DNA of 64,000 nucleotides from Hanleya hanleyi (Eukaryota > Mollusca > Polyplacophora > Lepidopleurida > Hanleyidae), in contig JAVTVY010051596.1 in NCBI GenBank assembly GCA_036873755.1, positions 186,001 to 250,000 on the forward strand. The letters run 5' to 3'. Numbering within the stretch: position 1 is the first letter of the stretch; each line of letters opens with the position of its first letter. The notes under the pieces were generated by a model. The model made no database searches. It was given only the letters and a program-made list of their open reading frames with translations, and was not told where the DNA came from. Both the position numbers and the translations under genes were made by a program. Below, in pieces: positions 34,101-45,275 of this stretch.

Positions 34101-34573
34101 CTTAAGTGTTGCACATAAGCGAACTACTTTTCATATGATCTGTCCAGATAAACAGGGAAAATTATCTCCAGATAATTCTTTTTAACGCTAGGTCAACAGA
34201 GGTACTATGCAAAGTAATCGAAATATTCAGTAAACATCTATTTTACTATATATGATGTCACTTCCGGCGATGTGCGCGAAGGCCCCGAATCCGGTCCAAA
34301 AATCTGACTGGTGGCTGGGGTATTATTAGACCCCCAGCGAGGTGGTTGCTGAAGGATAAGGAAATTAACGAAGCTGTTGGGAGACTAACTATTCTTTGAA
34401 TAACAATATTGTCCCATTGATGACCTTTTGGGGGCCAGAGGGCATCACAGATCCCAGAACAAACGGTACCCCTTCTGATACTGTTTCAGATGCCTCAAGT
34501 GATGTGTGTGCCAAGTTTTGGACCAGCGTGTCACGATCTTCCCAAAATATGGCCCTAAGCCATCGCACTATTT
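31200..34573. mobile_element. 3.4-kb foldback element in the host intron
   Basis: Left arm 31200-31660 and right arm 33760-34573 are inverted copies. Shared blocks are GATCGTGACACGCTG, a CACTTGAGGCAT block and GATGATGTCAC-type sequence (copies differ slightly). A third diverged copy of the inner arm is at about 55455-55700. The middle holds no gene and is interrupted by a complete SINE. No clear ends with target duplication were fixed, so exact limits are approximate. Confidence 0.6.
31674..32042 (+). mobile_element. Complete tRNA-derived SINE with 13-bp target duplication
   Basis: TTTTACATGGAAA occurs at 31661-31673 and 32043-32055, directly flanking the element. The head has A-box TGGTCTAATGG and B-box GGTTCGATCCC of a Pol III tRNA promoter, with a Thr-like (CGT) anticodon loop. 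A body and a tail ending in CTCACTCACTCAC follow. The tail with AAAGCGACGTTAAACC is typical of mollusc SINEs. The anticodon stem has mismatches, so it is not a working tRNA gene. Confidence 0.9.
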
Positions 34574-34849
34574 AGAGTAATTCACCTCTTTGTTCCATTC
34601 GTTCGTCTTCCTCCATGGTTTCATATCTTCCTCATCCGTCCCCTCTGTTATTTTTAATAAAAAAATTCAGATTCTCAAACTCTGAAACACAATTCTAGAT
34701 ACAATATTTCTTCAACAGGTAGGCCCTACTCGAAAAGCTGCAAAAGGTTCAAGATATATACTGATATATAGCAAAGAAAGGGGGAACAGGTAAATTGTCT
34801 TTCCGTGTGGTAGATATAAGAAGAAATGCAACTTTTAGTATTCTATATA

Positions 34850-36262
34850 AGACTTACACCTATTACACACTGATAACCGTGCAAATATTACACGATTTAG
34901 CAGAGTAAAGAACTTTGTGACGTATAAAATCTACACAGGTGTTCACTCGGGAGAATCCATTTCACAGGGCGGGTGATAAATGGCAGGACAAATTCTCGTC
35001 TGCCTATACAATCCAATAAACAAATAGAATGGATACCCTGCAAATAGGAACTTTAGTTTATTTTGAAGACAGATAATGTATAATCGCAGATATTTACAAC
35101 CCAATTGGGACATACGAGTGCTACAAAATAAGAAACAGATCAACAGGAGAAACAAGATGTGCTTTCAGATACGAATTATCTAGGGAAGCGGAGATCGAAG
35201 AGTTCATGAGAGACTCAGATGATGAATCTCTTCTTGCTGTTTTAAATGCAGACACAACACGAGTGTGATCAGCTGAACAAAGGTAGATTTTCCTCCGCTG
35301 ACGATGGGAAATAAAGAGGTCTGGCTAACAAACGAAATGAACCAGGGACCGACAGGCAAACCAAATGGGGAATACGGATATTAAATGATATTAAATTCGT
35401 TTTTTATTATTAATAAAAGCGTAAATTTCTGTCTCAAGTTTAACTGTTGGTTCCATCGTGAAAATGATTAAGAATGACACACAAATAGGCTTGTATGCAT
35501 GTATGTTTCACAGTCTCAGGTGGCAGAAAGACTGCGCCCCCTTCTGAGAGACCACATAAACTCGTCCACTGATATTGGCACGCTACCAACTCAGGCGGAA
35601 GGCACATTTTAACAAAGGGAAGAAAGGTTGTGAACGTTTACCATACTTTTCCAATCTTTCATGGTAATCTTTGTCGATAATCAATTTGAGTAGTGAAATA
35701 GAACAGAAATAATGTTTTCATTGGCGTTCTAAATCGTTATTTTACGCACGGTTAGTGTGGGAAAGTTTATAAACTTTAGGGCGCGAGCTTCACCCTTGCC
35801 CTAAAATATAAAAGTTCCCACACTAACCGTGCTTAAAATAACGACTTAGCACGCCTATGAAAGCATTATTTCTTAATTCTATAACACTTGTGTGAATAAC
35901 ATCGAGATAACTGTGAAATTATTACACGATTTACCACGGTTATGTGAAATGTACTTGTGTCAAGTGCAGGTGTTCATTTAGAGATTCTATTTCACAAGTC
36001 GGATGAGGAAAGGGACGTCTGCTTTCATACAAGTAACAATCGAATAAAACAAAAAAATAAATTACAAGATGAAAATTCCTTCTCAAGCTTAACTGTAACA
36101 AAGCGATACAAATAGGCATATATCCACGTAATTTGCCGACAGCTGCCTCTGACAAAATCACTCCCTATTTGCGAGACCACATAAACTCGTCCACTGACAT
36201 TGGCAAGATGCCATTCATTGTAATCTTTGCTGATAATCAAATTGAGTTGTGGAATAGAATAG
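34850..36262. repeat. Direct duplication carrying two hairpin elements
   Basis: Copy 1 (about 34850-35704) and copy 2 (about 35878-36262) share TTACACGATTTA, AGGTGTTCA, GACCACATAAACTCGTCCACT and TAATCTTTG blocks. Copy 2 has internal deletions. Each copy is followed by the same hairpin element, at 35705-35874 and 36264-36398. Confidence 0.7.
35705..35874. mobile_element. Hairpin MITE-like element, copy 1
   Basis: A long palindrome with arms reading ATTTTACGCACGGTTAGTGT and its complement, around an internal CCCTTGCCCTAAAAT. Ends read AATAATGTTTTCAT and the complement of CATTATTTCT. It is the same family as 36264-36398. Confidence 0.75.
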
Positions 36263-36263
36263 C

Positions 36264-36398
36264 AATAATGTTTTCATAGGCGTGCTAAATGGTTATTTTA
36301 CGCACGGTTAGTTTGGGAAAGCCCTTGCCCTAAAATACAAACTTTTCCACACTAACCGTGCGTAAAATAACCATTTAGCACGCCTTTGAAAACATTCT
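36264..36398. mobile_element. Hairpin MITE-like element, copy 2
   Basis: Arms GGCGTGCTAAATGGTTATTT and its exact complement, with CGCACGGTTAGT next to the loop. It lacks about 30 bases of loop that are present in copy 1. Confidence 0.75.
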
Positions 36399-36899
36399 TT
36401 CTTAAATACCTGTTGTAGTATGATGAGCGGATACAGTTGATACCATTATATTGAACAATCAACGCGTGAGGTTACATGACTGGGACTGGGTCCAGACCAC
36501 CAAGTAGAATAGGATTATGCCAAGCGCTGGAAAAAAATCTTTTCTTATAGAAAATGAAATCTTGAATCGATAATATTCTGTCTTGAAATAAGAAAATATT
36601 AAGATTAAATAAGAAAAATGAACTTGCCATTCTCCACTGGTAAGAACATTTTTGGCTGGTGTTCTTGAATCAAGAATTTTAGGATTTCAAGTCGTGGATG
36701 AGTGGAGAGCCTTGGGCCGCAGGTTCAGTTTCAGGGAGGGAGGAAGTGACGTCATCAAAAGAAGTCACGTAACCATCGGTAATGAGTTACATCATTACAG
36801 GAAGTAACACAAGAGCAGGCATGACGTCATGGACGGAAGTATATACGGTACTCTACAGGGGAGGTAACTCCACCAGCTAGCCAGGCCGAACATGGCACT

Positions 36900-38080
36900 T
36901 TTATCTACAACTCGTACATGCGCGCCTTCGAAACTGCCCTTTTTGTATTTCTGCCAGGCTGCGAATGCGCAGAAATACGCCAAATTCAAATAACAACCAC
37001 CCAGTCGAACTCTACCTCACGGGCACTTCAAGATGGTACCCTACACGACCCATTGAGAGCAAGGATAGTCCACATCTACAGGAAAACGTCCACTCAAACG
37101 TATTTTTTATCTACTACTAGCCATTTGAAGAAAATTTGAGTTCCAATACAAACCACGTCGACCTGACTCTTGTCATACGAGCGCTTCAATATGACACCCC
37201 ACATGGCCGACTTGGACCATGTATGGTCCATCCAGACCTCAAAACGCCTACCACGGACCTTCCTGCTCAATACGCATGCTTATCATAACTTTCCAGCGAA
37301 AGTCGACTAACAGCTCCGAGACCCTTCCTTTCCGAAGTTACAGAACAGACAAATACCCACATCCTGTAGATTACTCCACAAAATAATTTGACCACGCCTA
37401 GTCTCAAAACACCCACCCAAAATACAAGCGTCTCGTCCGTCATTCAATACAGAACGCCCTTTTTCGACTGTGAATGCGCAGATTGACGACACTTCCAGCA
37501 ACCACGCCAGCCTGACTCTACCCCACAGCGCTCCATGCAATATGACATTCCACACGGCCCATTTGAACCAGGGATGGTTCACCTCGATCCAAAAACGTCC
37601 ACTCAAAAGTTCTTTCTCTACTACTCTCCAACTACGCATGTGCTCAATGTGCAAACGCATCATAACTTTCCAGCAGAGCTGACGGCTCCGAGTCCCCTCC
37701 CATCGGGTCGAACAAGTACCCACACTGCATGGTTTACTCCACAATAAAAATACCCATGGGTTCAGTCCGTTTTCTCAGGATTTTGGGGAAATATCCAGAT
37801 TTTTTGGCGTATCCCCATAATGTCATCTTTCTCTACTACACCTGAACTGCTCGAGGGACCATGACGTCACTTCAGATAAACGCCACGCCAATCGTAGTCT
37901 ACATCAGGAGAGCTTCAAAACGACACCTTCGATGACCGATCTATCGGCCAAGCACGGTCCTGCGTACCGCCAAAATGACATCTTTTTCCATCTCAATTGC
38001 GCAAGCGCAACATGACGTCACTACCGGTACAAACTACACCAGACTTAGTCTACGCCCCGAGAGCCCCAGGTAGACGACGT
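36900..38080. repeat. Dispersed satellite monomers related to Polinton TIRs
   Basis: Several diverged units contain GAATGCGCAGA, CTGACTCTACC, a CATTTGAACCA-type block, ATGGTTCACCTCGA and AAAACGTCCACTC. The order of blocks matches the ~150-bp monomer of the TIRs, though it is more diverged and longer. The locus lies in the host gene intron region. Confidence 0.55.
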
Positions 38081-38445
38081 ATGGCCTCTAAAATCGCCCA
38101 AATACGCCCCTGTTTATATGTCCTTTTTCTGCATGTTCTCTGCATTTCTGATGACCGATGCTATCACCTGGTCTCCACTGCAGTTACTCCAAGTTGGCAG
38201 GGGTTATATAATTTGTGAACCAAGGGCGGATCTAGGGTGGGGGAAAAACCTGAAACCTGGAAAAACTGTTTTGGAGGGGTCAGCGAAGTCTGGGATTCCA
38301 CGTAGAAATAATGTCTCAAAATGATATGTAAAATAAACGAATGTGGATTATGTAATTAGAGTATCTATAGGTGTAATGAAAAGACCATCATCTATTCATG
38401 TGTTTTGTGAGCGTGCTGTTTAAGTTGTAACTGAATCTATGGTGT

Positions 38446-39935
38446 CCGAGAGGGGCCATCGTCACTTCGCCAGCGTGTCATAGAGTGAGATAGAGCGATG
38501 GCGATACAGCAATAGAGCGATGGCGATAGAGCGATGGTGATAGAGCGATAGAGCTATGGCGAGAGAGCGATAGAGCGATGGCGACAGAGCGATAGAGTGA
38601 TTGCGAGAGAGCGATAGATCGATGGTGATAGAGCGAAGTACATGACTTCGCATTACTACACCAAAACGAGACGAGTCGCCATTTTTGCCTACCTTTATTT
38701 AGCGGTACAAGATTCTCATGGCGATCAAAATGAATATAACGCCATGCATACTAAGATAAATTCTACACAAGAAAGCTACTCGGAGTTGATTCAAGGAATG
38801 CCATTATTAATATATAAAAAAAGATCTTTGATTAATGACACGGCGGGGGGGGGGGGAGTGAGGGGGTTGGGTTGACGCTTATTAATGTTCAATTATTGGA
38901 GAGCGTTGATTGGATATTAATAATTAAGATTTGTCTCCCCCCTTACCCTCGTCATGCTCAAATAACGGAATGTCTTGAAGAGCGGTGACCAAGGACCACT
39001 TCGTCTCCCCACCCCCAATAATTACGAGTGGTGCCTTGAAATGGGCCGAAAATTAGTAGAGAAGCGTGAGAAATAAATCCAAAATTACCTGGGGGAGTCC
39101 CGCCCCACCTCTTTAATTCTATCTTCGCGGGTCTATTTGTCATGACTAGTTTTAAATTGCAGTTTTATGCCAAGTACCAATTTTTCCCAGTCTTTGTTCT
39201 ATCCGATTTAGTGTCCAACAACGATCAGCACAATCTTAATGAATTATCATTTTCATGTGACATCTTTCTCTTTCGATAAAAACTCGAAAATAATTCAACT
39301 TACTCTTTTCTTGCAGAGGATTTACAAGTTGAATTTGACGTAAAATTACGAGACTATGGGTAATTCAGATCACCAATATTTTAGTAGGGGGGGGGGGATA
39401 GTTGCCTCTTCGATTTCGATTCTACGTTGATTTTTTTTTTTTTTTTTTTACAAACGTTGATCAGCATTAATTACAAAACTCTATTTCATATGTTTCAGAT
39501 GTATATGTTCACCAGATAGCGAATATCACTGCTCTATTTATTAGATTCTTATATCGATCTTTTAGTCAATGTTTATTTTTTAGCCCATATACAATAAAAC
39601 GGTCTATCTCTGTGTAATCTCTGTGGTATGCCGCTGGCCCCTAGTATTCATGAACCCGCCTAATAATAACTAGAGTTGAGCGGCGAGCTCTCTCGTGTTG
39701 GAGGTATCACCGTATGAATATGCATGATGATTACCTTATGAGACCTGCGCAATCATGTACTTCGCTCTATCACTCTATCGCCATCGCTCTATCACCATCG
39801 CTCTATTGCCATCGTTCTATCGCTCAATCGCCATCACTCTGTCACTCTATCGCCATAGCTCTATCGCTCTATCGACATCGCTCTATCGCCATCGCTCTAT
39901 CGCTCTGTTTTTTGACGTACGATGGCCCCTCTCGG
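38446..39935. mobile_element. 1.5-kb element with 17-bp TIRs and inverted minisatellites
   Basis: Perfect ends CCGAGAGGGGCCATCGT at 38446-38462 and, inverted, at 39919-39935. Next to each end is a minisatellite of GATGGCGATAGAGC variants (38479-38636 and, inverted, 39763-39906). Past it both arms continue with GATAGAGCGAAGTACATGA. The middle is AT-rich non-coding sequence with a G run at about 38848 and a T run at about 39430. I see no target duplication. Confidence 0.75.
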
Positions 39936-40312
39936 CCATCATATAAATCAGACATTATCGCTGCGAGCGCACCACGTGACGTGGGATGTGATAGGCCTGT
40001 TTTGTATGTGTTAAACTAGAAACTCAAATGGAGTCAGGCATATTTTTCAATATGGATGCGTGCTTATGCGAAATAAACGTGAAAGAGAAAGGAACCATAA
40101 ATCTACATACATTGTGTTCTGATTTAATTCCGGGAAAACCCCTATGGGTTTGCGACTCGGTATCTTCACACCCTAGCCCCAGCTGGGACCTAATGATACT
40201 GTCATTATGTCCCACGTACATCCTAGCCACCATCGTCGTGTAGAAGCCCGAATCGTATAAACAATGATTTAGTTGCTCCTTACCATGCATTTTCCGATAA
40301 AACGCACATGAA

Positions 40313-40414
40313 CTAGTCCGAATCGTCCGAACGGACAACATCTGTTGTCTTTTTGAGTGGGTTTCGCCGCCTTTTGTACCAGTCCCCGCTTGAATATATG
40401 ATCAGCTCCGCCAT
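40313..40414 (-). other. Mini-ORF in the left palindrome arm
   Basis: 33 residues starting MAELIIYSSGDWYKRRR, ending before TAG, with ATG in an ACATGGC context. Its near-identical partner faces away at 40669-40770. It could be a duplicated first exon with a bidirectional promoter between the arms. I do not recognise the protein, and the frame may be chance. Confidence 0.3.
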
Positions 40415-40668
40415 GTTTGTTTTCACGCTGGAGTGTCGACTGCGCAAATGGTGGCCTCAGTAAAAACCGGAAGTGCACACGCCAACACCACAAACGTGGT
40501 CGTAAGCTAGGCAGACAAATTTTTACTGAAAAATTCATTCATTCAAATTCATTCATTCACTGTCGGAAGCAATAATCGGACGACCACGTGTTTGGTGTTG
40601 GCGTGTGCACTTCCGATTTTTACTGAGGCCACCGTTTGCACAGTCGACACTCCAGCGTGAAAACTAAC

Positions 40669-40770
40669 ATGGCGGAGCTGATCATATATTCAAGCGGGGA
40701 CTGGTACAAAAGGCGGCGAAACCCACTCAAAAAGACAACAGATGTTGGCCGTTCGGACGATTCGGACTAG
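40669..40770 (+). other. Mini-ORF in the right palindrome arm
   Basis: Mirror of 40313-40414 with the same length and start context, differing by about one residue. A donor-like CATGGTAAGG follows about 30 bases after the stop. Confidence 0.3.
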
Positions 40771-40910
40771 TTCATGATACGTTTTATCGGAAAATGCATG
40801 GTAAGGAGCAACTAAATCATTGTTTATACGATTCGGGCTTCTACACGACGATGGTGGCTAGGATGTACGTGGGACCTAATGACAGTATCATCAGGTCCCC
40901 GCTGGGGCTA

Positions 40911-41545
40911 TTCATACCCATGTATATTCATCTGGTGTTGTATCATCGTAATGTCTGGTGAATGTGCTTTCCCACTCAGAACATGTATAACCCATTTTGA
41001 CGGTTCAACGCTTGCTTTCATGGACGTAAAAGAATGACGCTCGCCATCACCTAGCTAGCCCTGGCTAGCCTTGGCTAAGCCTTGGCGAAACAGCTCAAAG
41101 CTCTGATTAGTCCAGATGTTCCATGAAATTGAAAGTAATTCATCGAAATGCAGTTGCTCCTAAATGCCCGTCTCAACGCCTTAACGCCCTATCTTAACGC
41201 ATTAACGCCTAGCTTAACGACCGGTCGTAACACCTTCACGCATTACCAACCGTCCAGTCACACGGACATACTTTGACCATTGACCCGTGACCCTTGATGA
41301 AAGTGATGTCATCTCCAGAAGTGATGTCAACACCGAAAGTGACGTCTCCGCGTGGATGTGTGCTCACCTGGTGGCGCTCCACAAGTGAAGTCATGACCGG
41401 AGATGGCGTCGTCGCATGCATGTCCGCTTACCTGGAGAAGCCGCCTGGACCCTATAGCTTGCAGGCGACAGGGGGAACCCGGATACGGGCGGCAACGTTG
41501 AGACGGGCGTTAAGATAGTGCGTTAAGGCTTAACCCCCCTATGAA
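40911..41545 (+). repeat. Dispersed repeat with TTAACGCC sub-repeats, copy 1
   Basis: Same family as 58123-59405. Shared blocks: CATACCCATGTATATTCATC, TTTCCCACTCAGAACATGTA, a cluster of CTTAACGCC/CCTTAACGC units, GATGAAAGTGATGTCATCTC and CGTGGATGTGTGCTCACCTG. This copy is uninterrupted, which shows that the second copy carries an insertion. Confidence 0.8.
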
Positions 41546-42113
41546 TTTTCCCTGGATCCGCCCTTGCAAACTGGGAAAATATAAACTTATATTTCAAGTT
41601 ATACAGAATGTGATCTTTGAAATAGCCAATATTCTAATGCAGTTTTGTTGAAGAATTTACACGAAGCACTGAAATTAATTAAATATTATGTATTCGGGGT
41701 CCTGTGCTGATTTTTGCACACTCTACGAACACAGTATTTTTATTGACCAACATGCGACAGGTTATCTTTCTGGCATCGCACACATTTTAATATATGAGCT
41801 TTAAGCCTTTCCGTACTTACAAAGGCCTTATTCTTCGCGAAGATTTCACATTTCCACTTTCAAGCAATTCGTGGCTTTGTCAAAAATACAGCACATCTGA
41901 TACTGCAGTGGAGGTTTTGTGGAAGACATTCAAACTATATAACCTGTTCTCTCCCTACTAAAGGAGGGGGAGAGAACTACTAGGTCTATATATAACCTTG
42001 TTAACCGTCAGAATTTCTCTGTATTAATAGCAAATATGTAAAACAAGATATATGACGACTTTTTGTAGATGTATGGGCGGTTAGTTAAAAAAATGCATGC
42101 TCCCATCTCTCAC
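41546..42113. other. Host intron or spacer, nothing seen
   Basis: AT-rich sequence downstream (in gene orientation) of the TLDc exon donor. No coding or repeat structure was recognised. Confidence 0.4.
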
Positions 42114-42678
42114 CTTGTACGGAGTATACCTCTAACTCGGTAACTGTGGAGTCACCGGCTGTAATGTCGTTCATGGTTCGTCCTCCATTGTCGTATGAAT
42201 ACCCAAAGCTACCGGGGGATATCTGGAAACAGCCCGTGGCTGGATTTTTAGTTACTGGTTGATTGAAAAACAATAAGTCGTATAATGGCTTATAATTGTA
42301 ATACGGTGACTGGTTTCCGCCTCCAAAGGTGGGACCGTGAGACTGATGATCATATATTGCATGCGAATTTCCCTGTTTAATGTCGAATTTATAAGGTGAG
42401 GGCCTGTTTTTGTAGTTCAAACGAAACAGGAAAGCCGAATCGTCTGCTTTCCCGCGATTTGAAGATGACCAAGACAGACTGGTGTAACCCCCGTACACAC
42501 AGCCTGAAGGGTTGTAGAATAAGGTGACGGTGGGACCTTTATTGTCACATCTCTGATGGAAGGCAGGACCGTTACATCCGTCCCTCGTGATCTTGTACAG
42601 AAGAGTGAACTTCCGATTTGGTGTTCCGATCCACTCACTCAACTGTTTCTTGCACTGTTTTGTCAGTCTCTCAGCCAT
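42114..42678 (-). CDS. TLDc-domain exon of an IFI44-like host gene
   Basis: The frame starts MAERLTKQCKKQL at 42678; the GTG three bases upstream is not the start. It runs for 188 codons to a donor CAAG/GTGAGAG at 42114 (phase 1). The product is a TLDc domain: LLYKITRDGCNGPAFHQRCD, KGPTVTLFY, VYGGYTSLSW, DDSAFLFRL, GPTFGGG and a closing TVTELEVYSV. TLDc domains are found in oxidation-resistance proteins and, fused to a GTPase, in IFI44-like proteins. A possible 5' UTR exon ends at 42772 (AAGATG/GTATGT) with a 91-bp intron to an acceptor TTTTCAAG just before this exon. Polinton 2 begins 479 bp upstream of the ATG. Confidence 0.85.
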
Positions 42679-43150
42679 CACTTGAAAAACAAAACAAAAA
42701 ACGAATGGCCGTTGAACAGAAACACATCATTGATAAAACGACATTCGAGATTTCCTTCCAGCTCTACATACCATCTTGTCTAGAGACATCGAGATAAAAA
42801 TGAAATTGAGTCTGGAATGAAAATAAACTTAGTTACTGAGGCATATTCGAAGTATAATACAAGAATAAACTTGGTCAGTTTGATGACAAAATGTATTGGA
42901 AGTTCATTGTTGTTGATGGACATAATACCAGGTGCCAAAGTTTCTCGCCATCTCTCAGAGTATGAATTCTTTCCTCAAGATGGGACTACTCTTCTGAAGA
43001 TGTTCGAATGAATAGACTCTATGTCCTCTTTGACTGGTCAACAGGTAACCATAACAAGAATTTGGTAGGCTCTTTCTTGATAGCTTTGTTTCATTGGTTT
43101 TCTTAGGGATTATTGAAAACTACTTGACAGTTTGAGCGTGAAAAATCTTA
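42679..43150. other. Probable promoter region of the TLDc gene
   Basis: Lies between the start codon and the Polinton 2 insertion. It contains the candidate 5' UTR exon ending at 42772. No TATA box or other clear core element was recognised. Confidence 0.35.
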
Positions 43151-43156
43151 CACATT
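43151..43156. repeat. Target-site duplication, left, copy 2
   Basis: CACATT, identical to 53652-53657. Confidence 0.93.
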
Positions 43157-44056
43157 AGTAGTAGGGAGCCGTGATTTTGACTCATGCGCATGCGCAGGGA
43201 TTGTGGAGTGGGTGTGCGCGGGAGTGTTGTGCGCAGGTATGACGATTTTGTGGCGGTCATGTGGCGAAGTGCGCAGGAGTGTTCTGCGCAAGTGTGACGT
43301 CAATTCCGGTCCGGGTGAATCGGGCGTGTGTATTCCTCCGCGGTCTGGTGGTGATGCGGTCTGCCTCCGCGGAAAGAAAGTAGTCCCAAATTCTCCGGCA
43401 TTTTCCGGCAATCTTCAGGGGGGAGAGGGGTCCCTAGTGTACCGATTGGATCGAGTGAGGTATCAATGTGAAGCATTCGTGAAGGAGCATCCGAGGGAAT
43501 GGGTGTGACGTGGAACTGACGTCATTCTGCGCATGCGCAGTAGACAAAAAGTATAGAAATAGACGTTTTGGGGTCTAGGTGGGCCCCTATTGGTCCGAAG
43601 GAGTCGTATGAGGTATCAATGTGAAGCATTCGTGAAGGAGCATCCGACTGGGTGGATGTGACGTAAAACTGACGTCATTCTTCGCATGCGCAGTATACCA
43701 AGTATATGGAAATAGACATTTTTGAGTCTAGGTGAGCCCCTAGTGGTCCGATGATGTCGTCTGAGGTCTTATTTTGAAGCTCTCTTGAAGCAGCACCCGA
43801 CTGGACTAATGGTTCGTCCGTGTTCAAGAGTGTGCGCATGCGCAGTCTGGCCGTAGTATAGAAAGCAGACATTTTGAGGATGCGTGGCAGTGTGTTTGAC
43901 CAACCTCATATGGGTCCATGGTTGTGGTTTGGTAGTGTGGGTTGTTCGCACACACGTCACTTCCGGTTTCACTAAAACTACCTCCGAACCCAGAAGAGTT
44001 CTAATTTTCTCTTAGACGTAGGGTCCGGATTTTCCATCCGGGTTTTTCCCGGCCCG
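43157..44056 (+). repeat. Left terminal inverted repeat of Polinton 2
   Basis: About 0.9 kb, inverted to 52670-53651. It carries the ~150-bp monomers with GCGCATGCGC-type sites at about 43184, 43530, 43683 (one base off) and 43832. The inner end reaches a run of CGGCCC units at 44040-44100. Confidence 0.9.
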
Positions 44057-44714
44057 GCCCGACCCGACCCGGCCCGGCCCGCCCCGGCCCCAGCGCGCGC
44101 GGGTAATCCGGGCGATCGCGCGCGCGCGGGTTATCTGGCCGCACGCCTGCGCGGCCTCACCGGAAGTACCCGGGTGAATTTCAGGTCAAAGGTCACATCC
44201 AGGTCAAAAGGTCAAAGGTCAACCTTTCGGCAAGGTTCGGCAACAATGATGCGGCATCGATATGCAGAGCTTGAACAGAAAAAGGGGATTGTAAATTAAC
44301 CTGGGAAGGATGGGCAGTTCCATTTGGACCAACCAGCGGTCGAGAAAGAGAGCCAATGTGCGATCGATCAAAGAACCAATGGACGGGTACTAGAATTTCG
44401 CTCACGTCTGCGCCTACATCCGGGTACTAGAATTCTTTCGCCTACGTCCGCGCCTACATCCAAGTTCTTGTACATCCGAGTAATGTTTTCTGGGCATTGA
44501 TGGGTTACATTTGGCCCCATCCTAGGCCACTGATTGGCTACTTTCTCTACGGTGTTCAAAGCCAGTTTCATCGAATCCCCACATGTCTGGTATAGCCTTC
44601 ATGCATTATGCTCATATAGAAAACACACAAGACAGGGTTTTTGTTTGGTGAGATCTCATTTTGTTTTTTGTTCACCAATAACTAACAACAACAACGTGAG
44701 AACAACCACGTGAA

Positions 44715-44865
44715 AACTGAAGCCCAGAACAGGGGGCTTGTACATTGAAATCGATAGAACTTAAGAAGAGGGGGCTTTTCGTGAAAGAACTTAAGCCCAG
44801 AACAGGGGGGCTTGTACATTGAAAGAACTTAATCTCAGAACGGGGCTTGTACATTGAAATGATGG
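44715..44865 (-). repeat. Hairpin repeats after the protease, copy 2
   Basis: Three to four degenerate units of AAGCCCAGAACAGGGGGCTT and TGTACATTGAAA. This is the counterpart of 26636-26812 in copy 1. Some units have lost the pairing. Confidence 0.8.
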
Positions 44866-45274
44866 GCGGCCCAGTCATATACGAGTACATTGCGGTCCTC
44901 GGCCTTGGGGTACTCCTTAAACATCTGTATGATGGTAGATAAGTTTCTTCCCCGGCATCGATGGAACACGTAAAACAAGCAATATTGTCCGCACACGCTA
45001 CTGGTCAGGGTTTGCAACGTTTGACTGTTCCAACACCACGTCTCTGTGCCTTGATCCATGAAGTCTGTTAAATCGGCCGTATGGGTCAAAATATTCGCCC
45101 TGCTGTTCTGTCAAGTACACGCCCACCCAATGTTCACCGGGCCGATCCATCGGGTCCGTGTTGAGGACGCAACACACGGTCTAATGGGAAAACATCTCGG
45201 GCGAACACCCCTTGAAAGACCATACGTTTCCCTGGGTCATTCTTCAGCACGGTGGTTATCTGATCTGTATCCAT
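44835..45274 (-). pseudogene. Adenain-type cysteine protease, copy 2
   Basis: Starts MDTDQITTVLKND at 45274. An 11-base deletion near 45165 shifts the frame before the catalytic His block (EHWVGVY). The one-base loss of copy 1 is not present here. The C-terminal part with SSVCGQYCLFYVF (about 44980-45000) and FNVQAPF is open in another frame. Lesions differ from copy 1, so the two genes died independently. Confidence 0.85.
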
Positions 45275-45275
45275 G

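Larger units (their letters stand above)
40174..40910. repeat. 737-bp near-perfect palindrome with head-to-head mini-exons
   Basis: Arms 40174-40502 and 40581-40910 are inverted copies with a 78-bp spacer of TTCATTCA repeats. In each arm, reading outward, come a CACTTCCG block and an ACATGGCGG start context. A 34-codon frame starting MAELIIYSSGDWYKR follows, and then CATGGTAAGGAG, a good splice donor. The frames are at 40313-40414 (minus) and 40669-40770 (plus). Confidence 0.85.

Noticed and set aside
37307..37744. 145-codon minus-strand frame
   Set aside because: Lies in the diverged satellite region and translates repeated blocks; no independent coding evidence.
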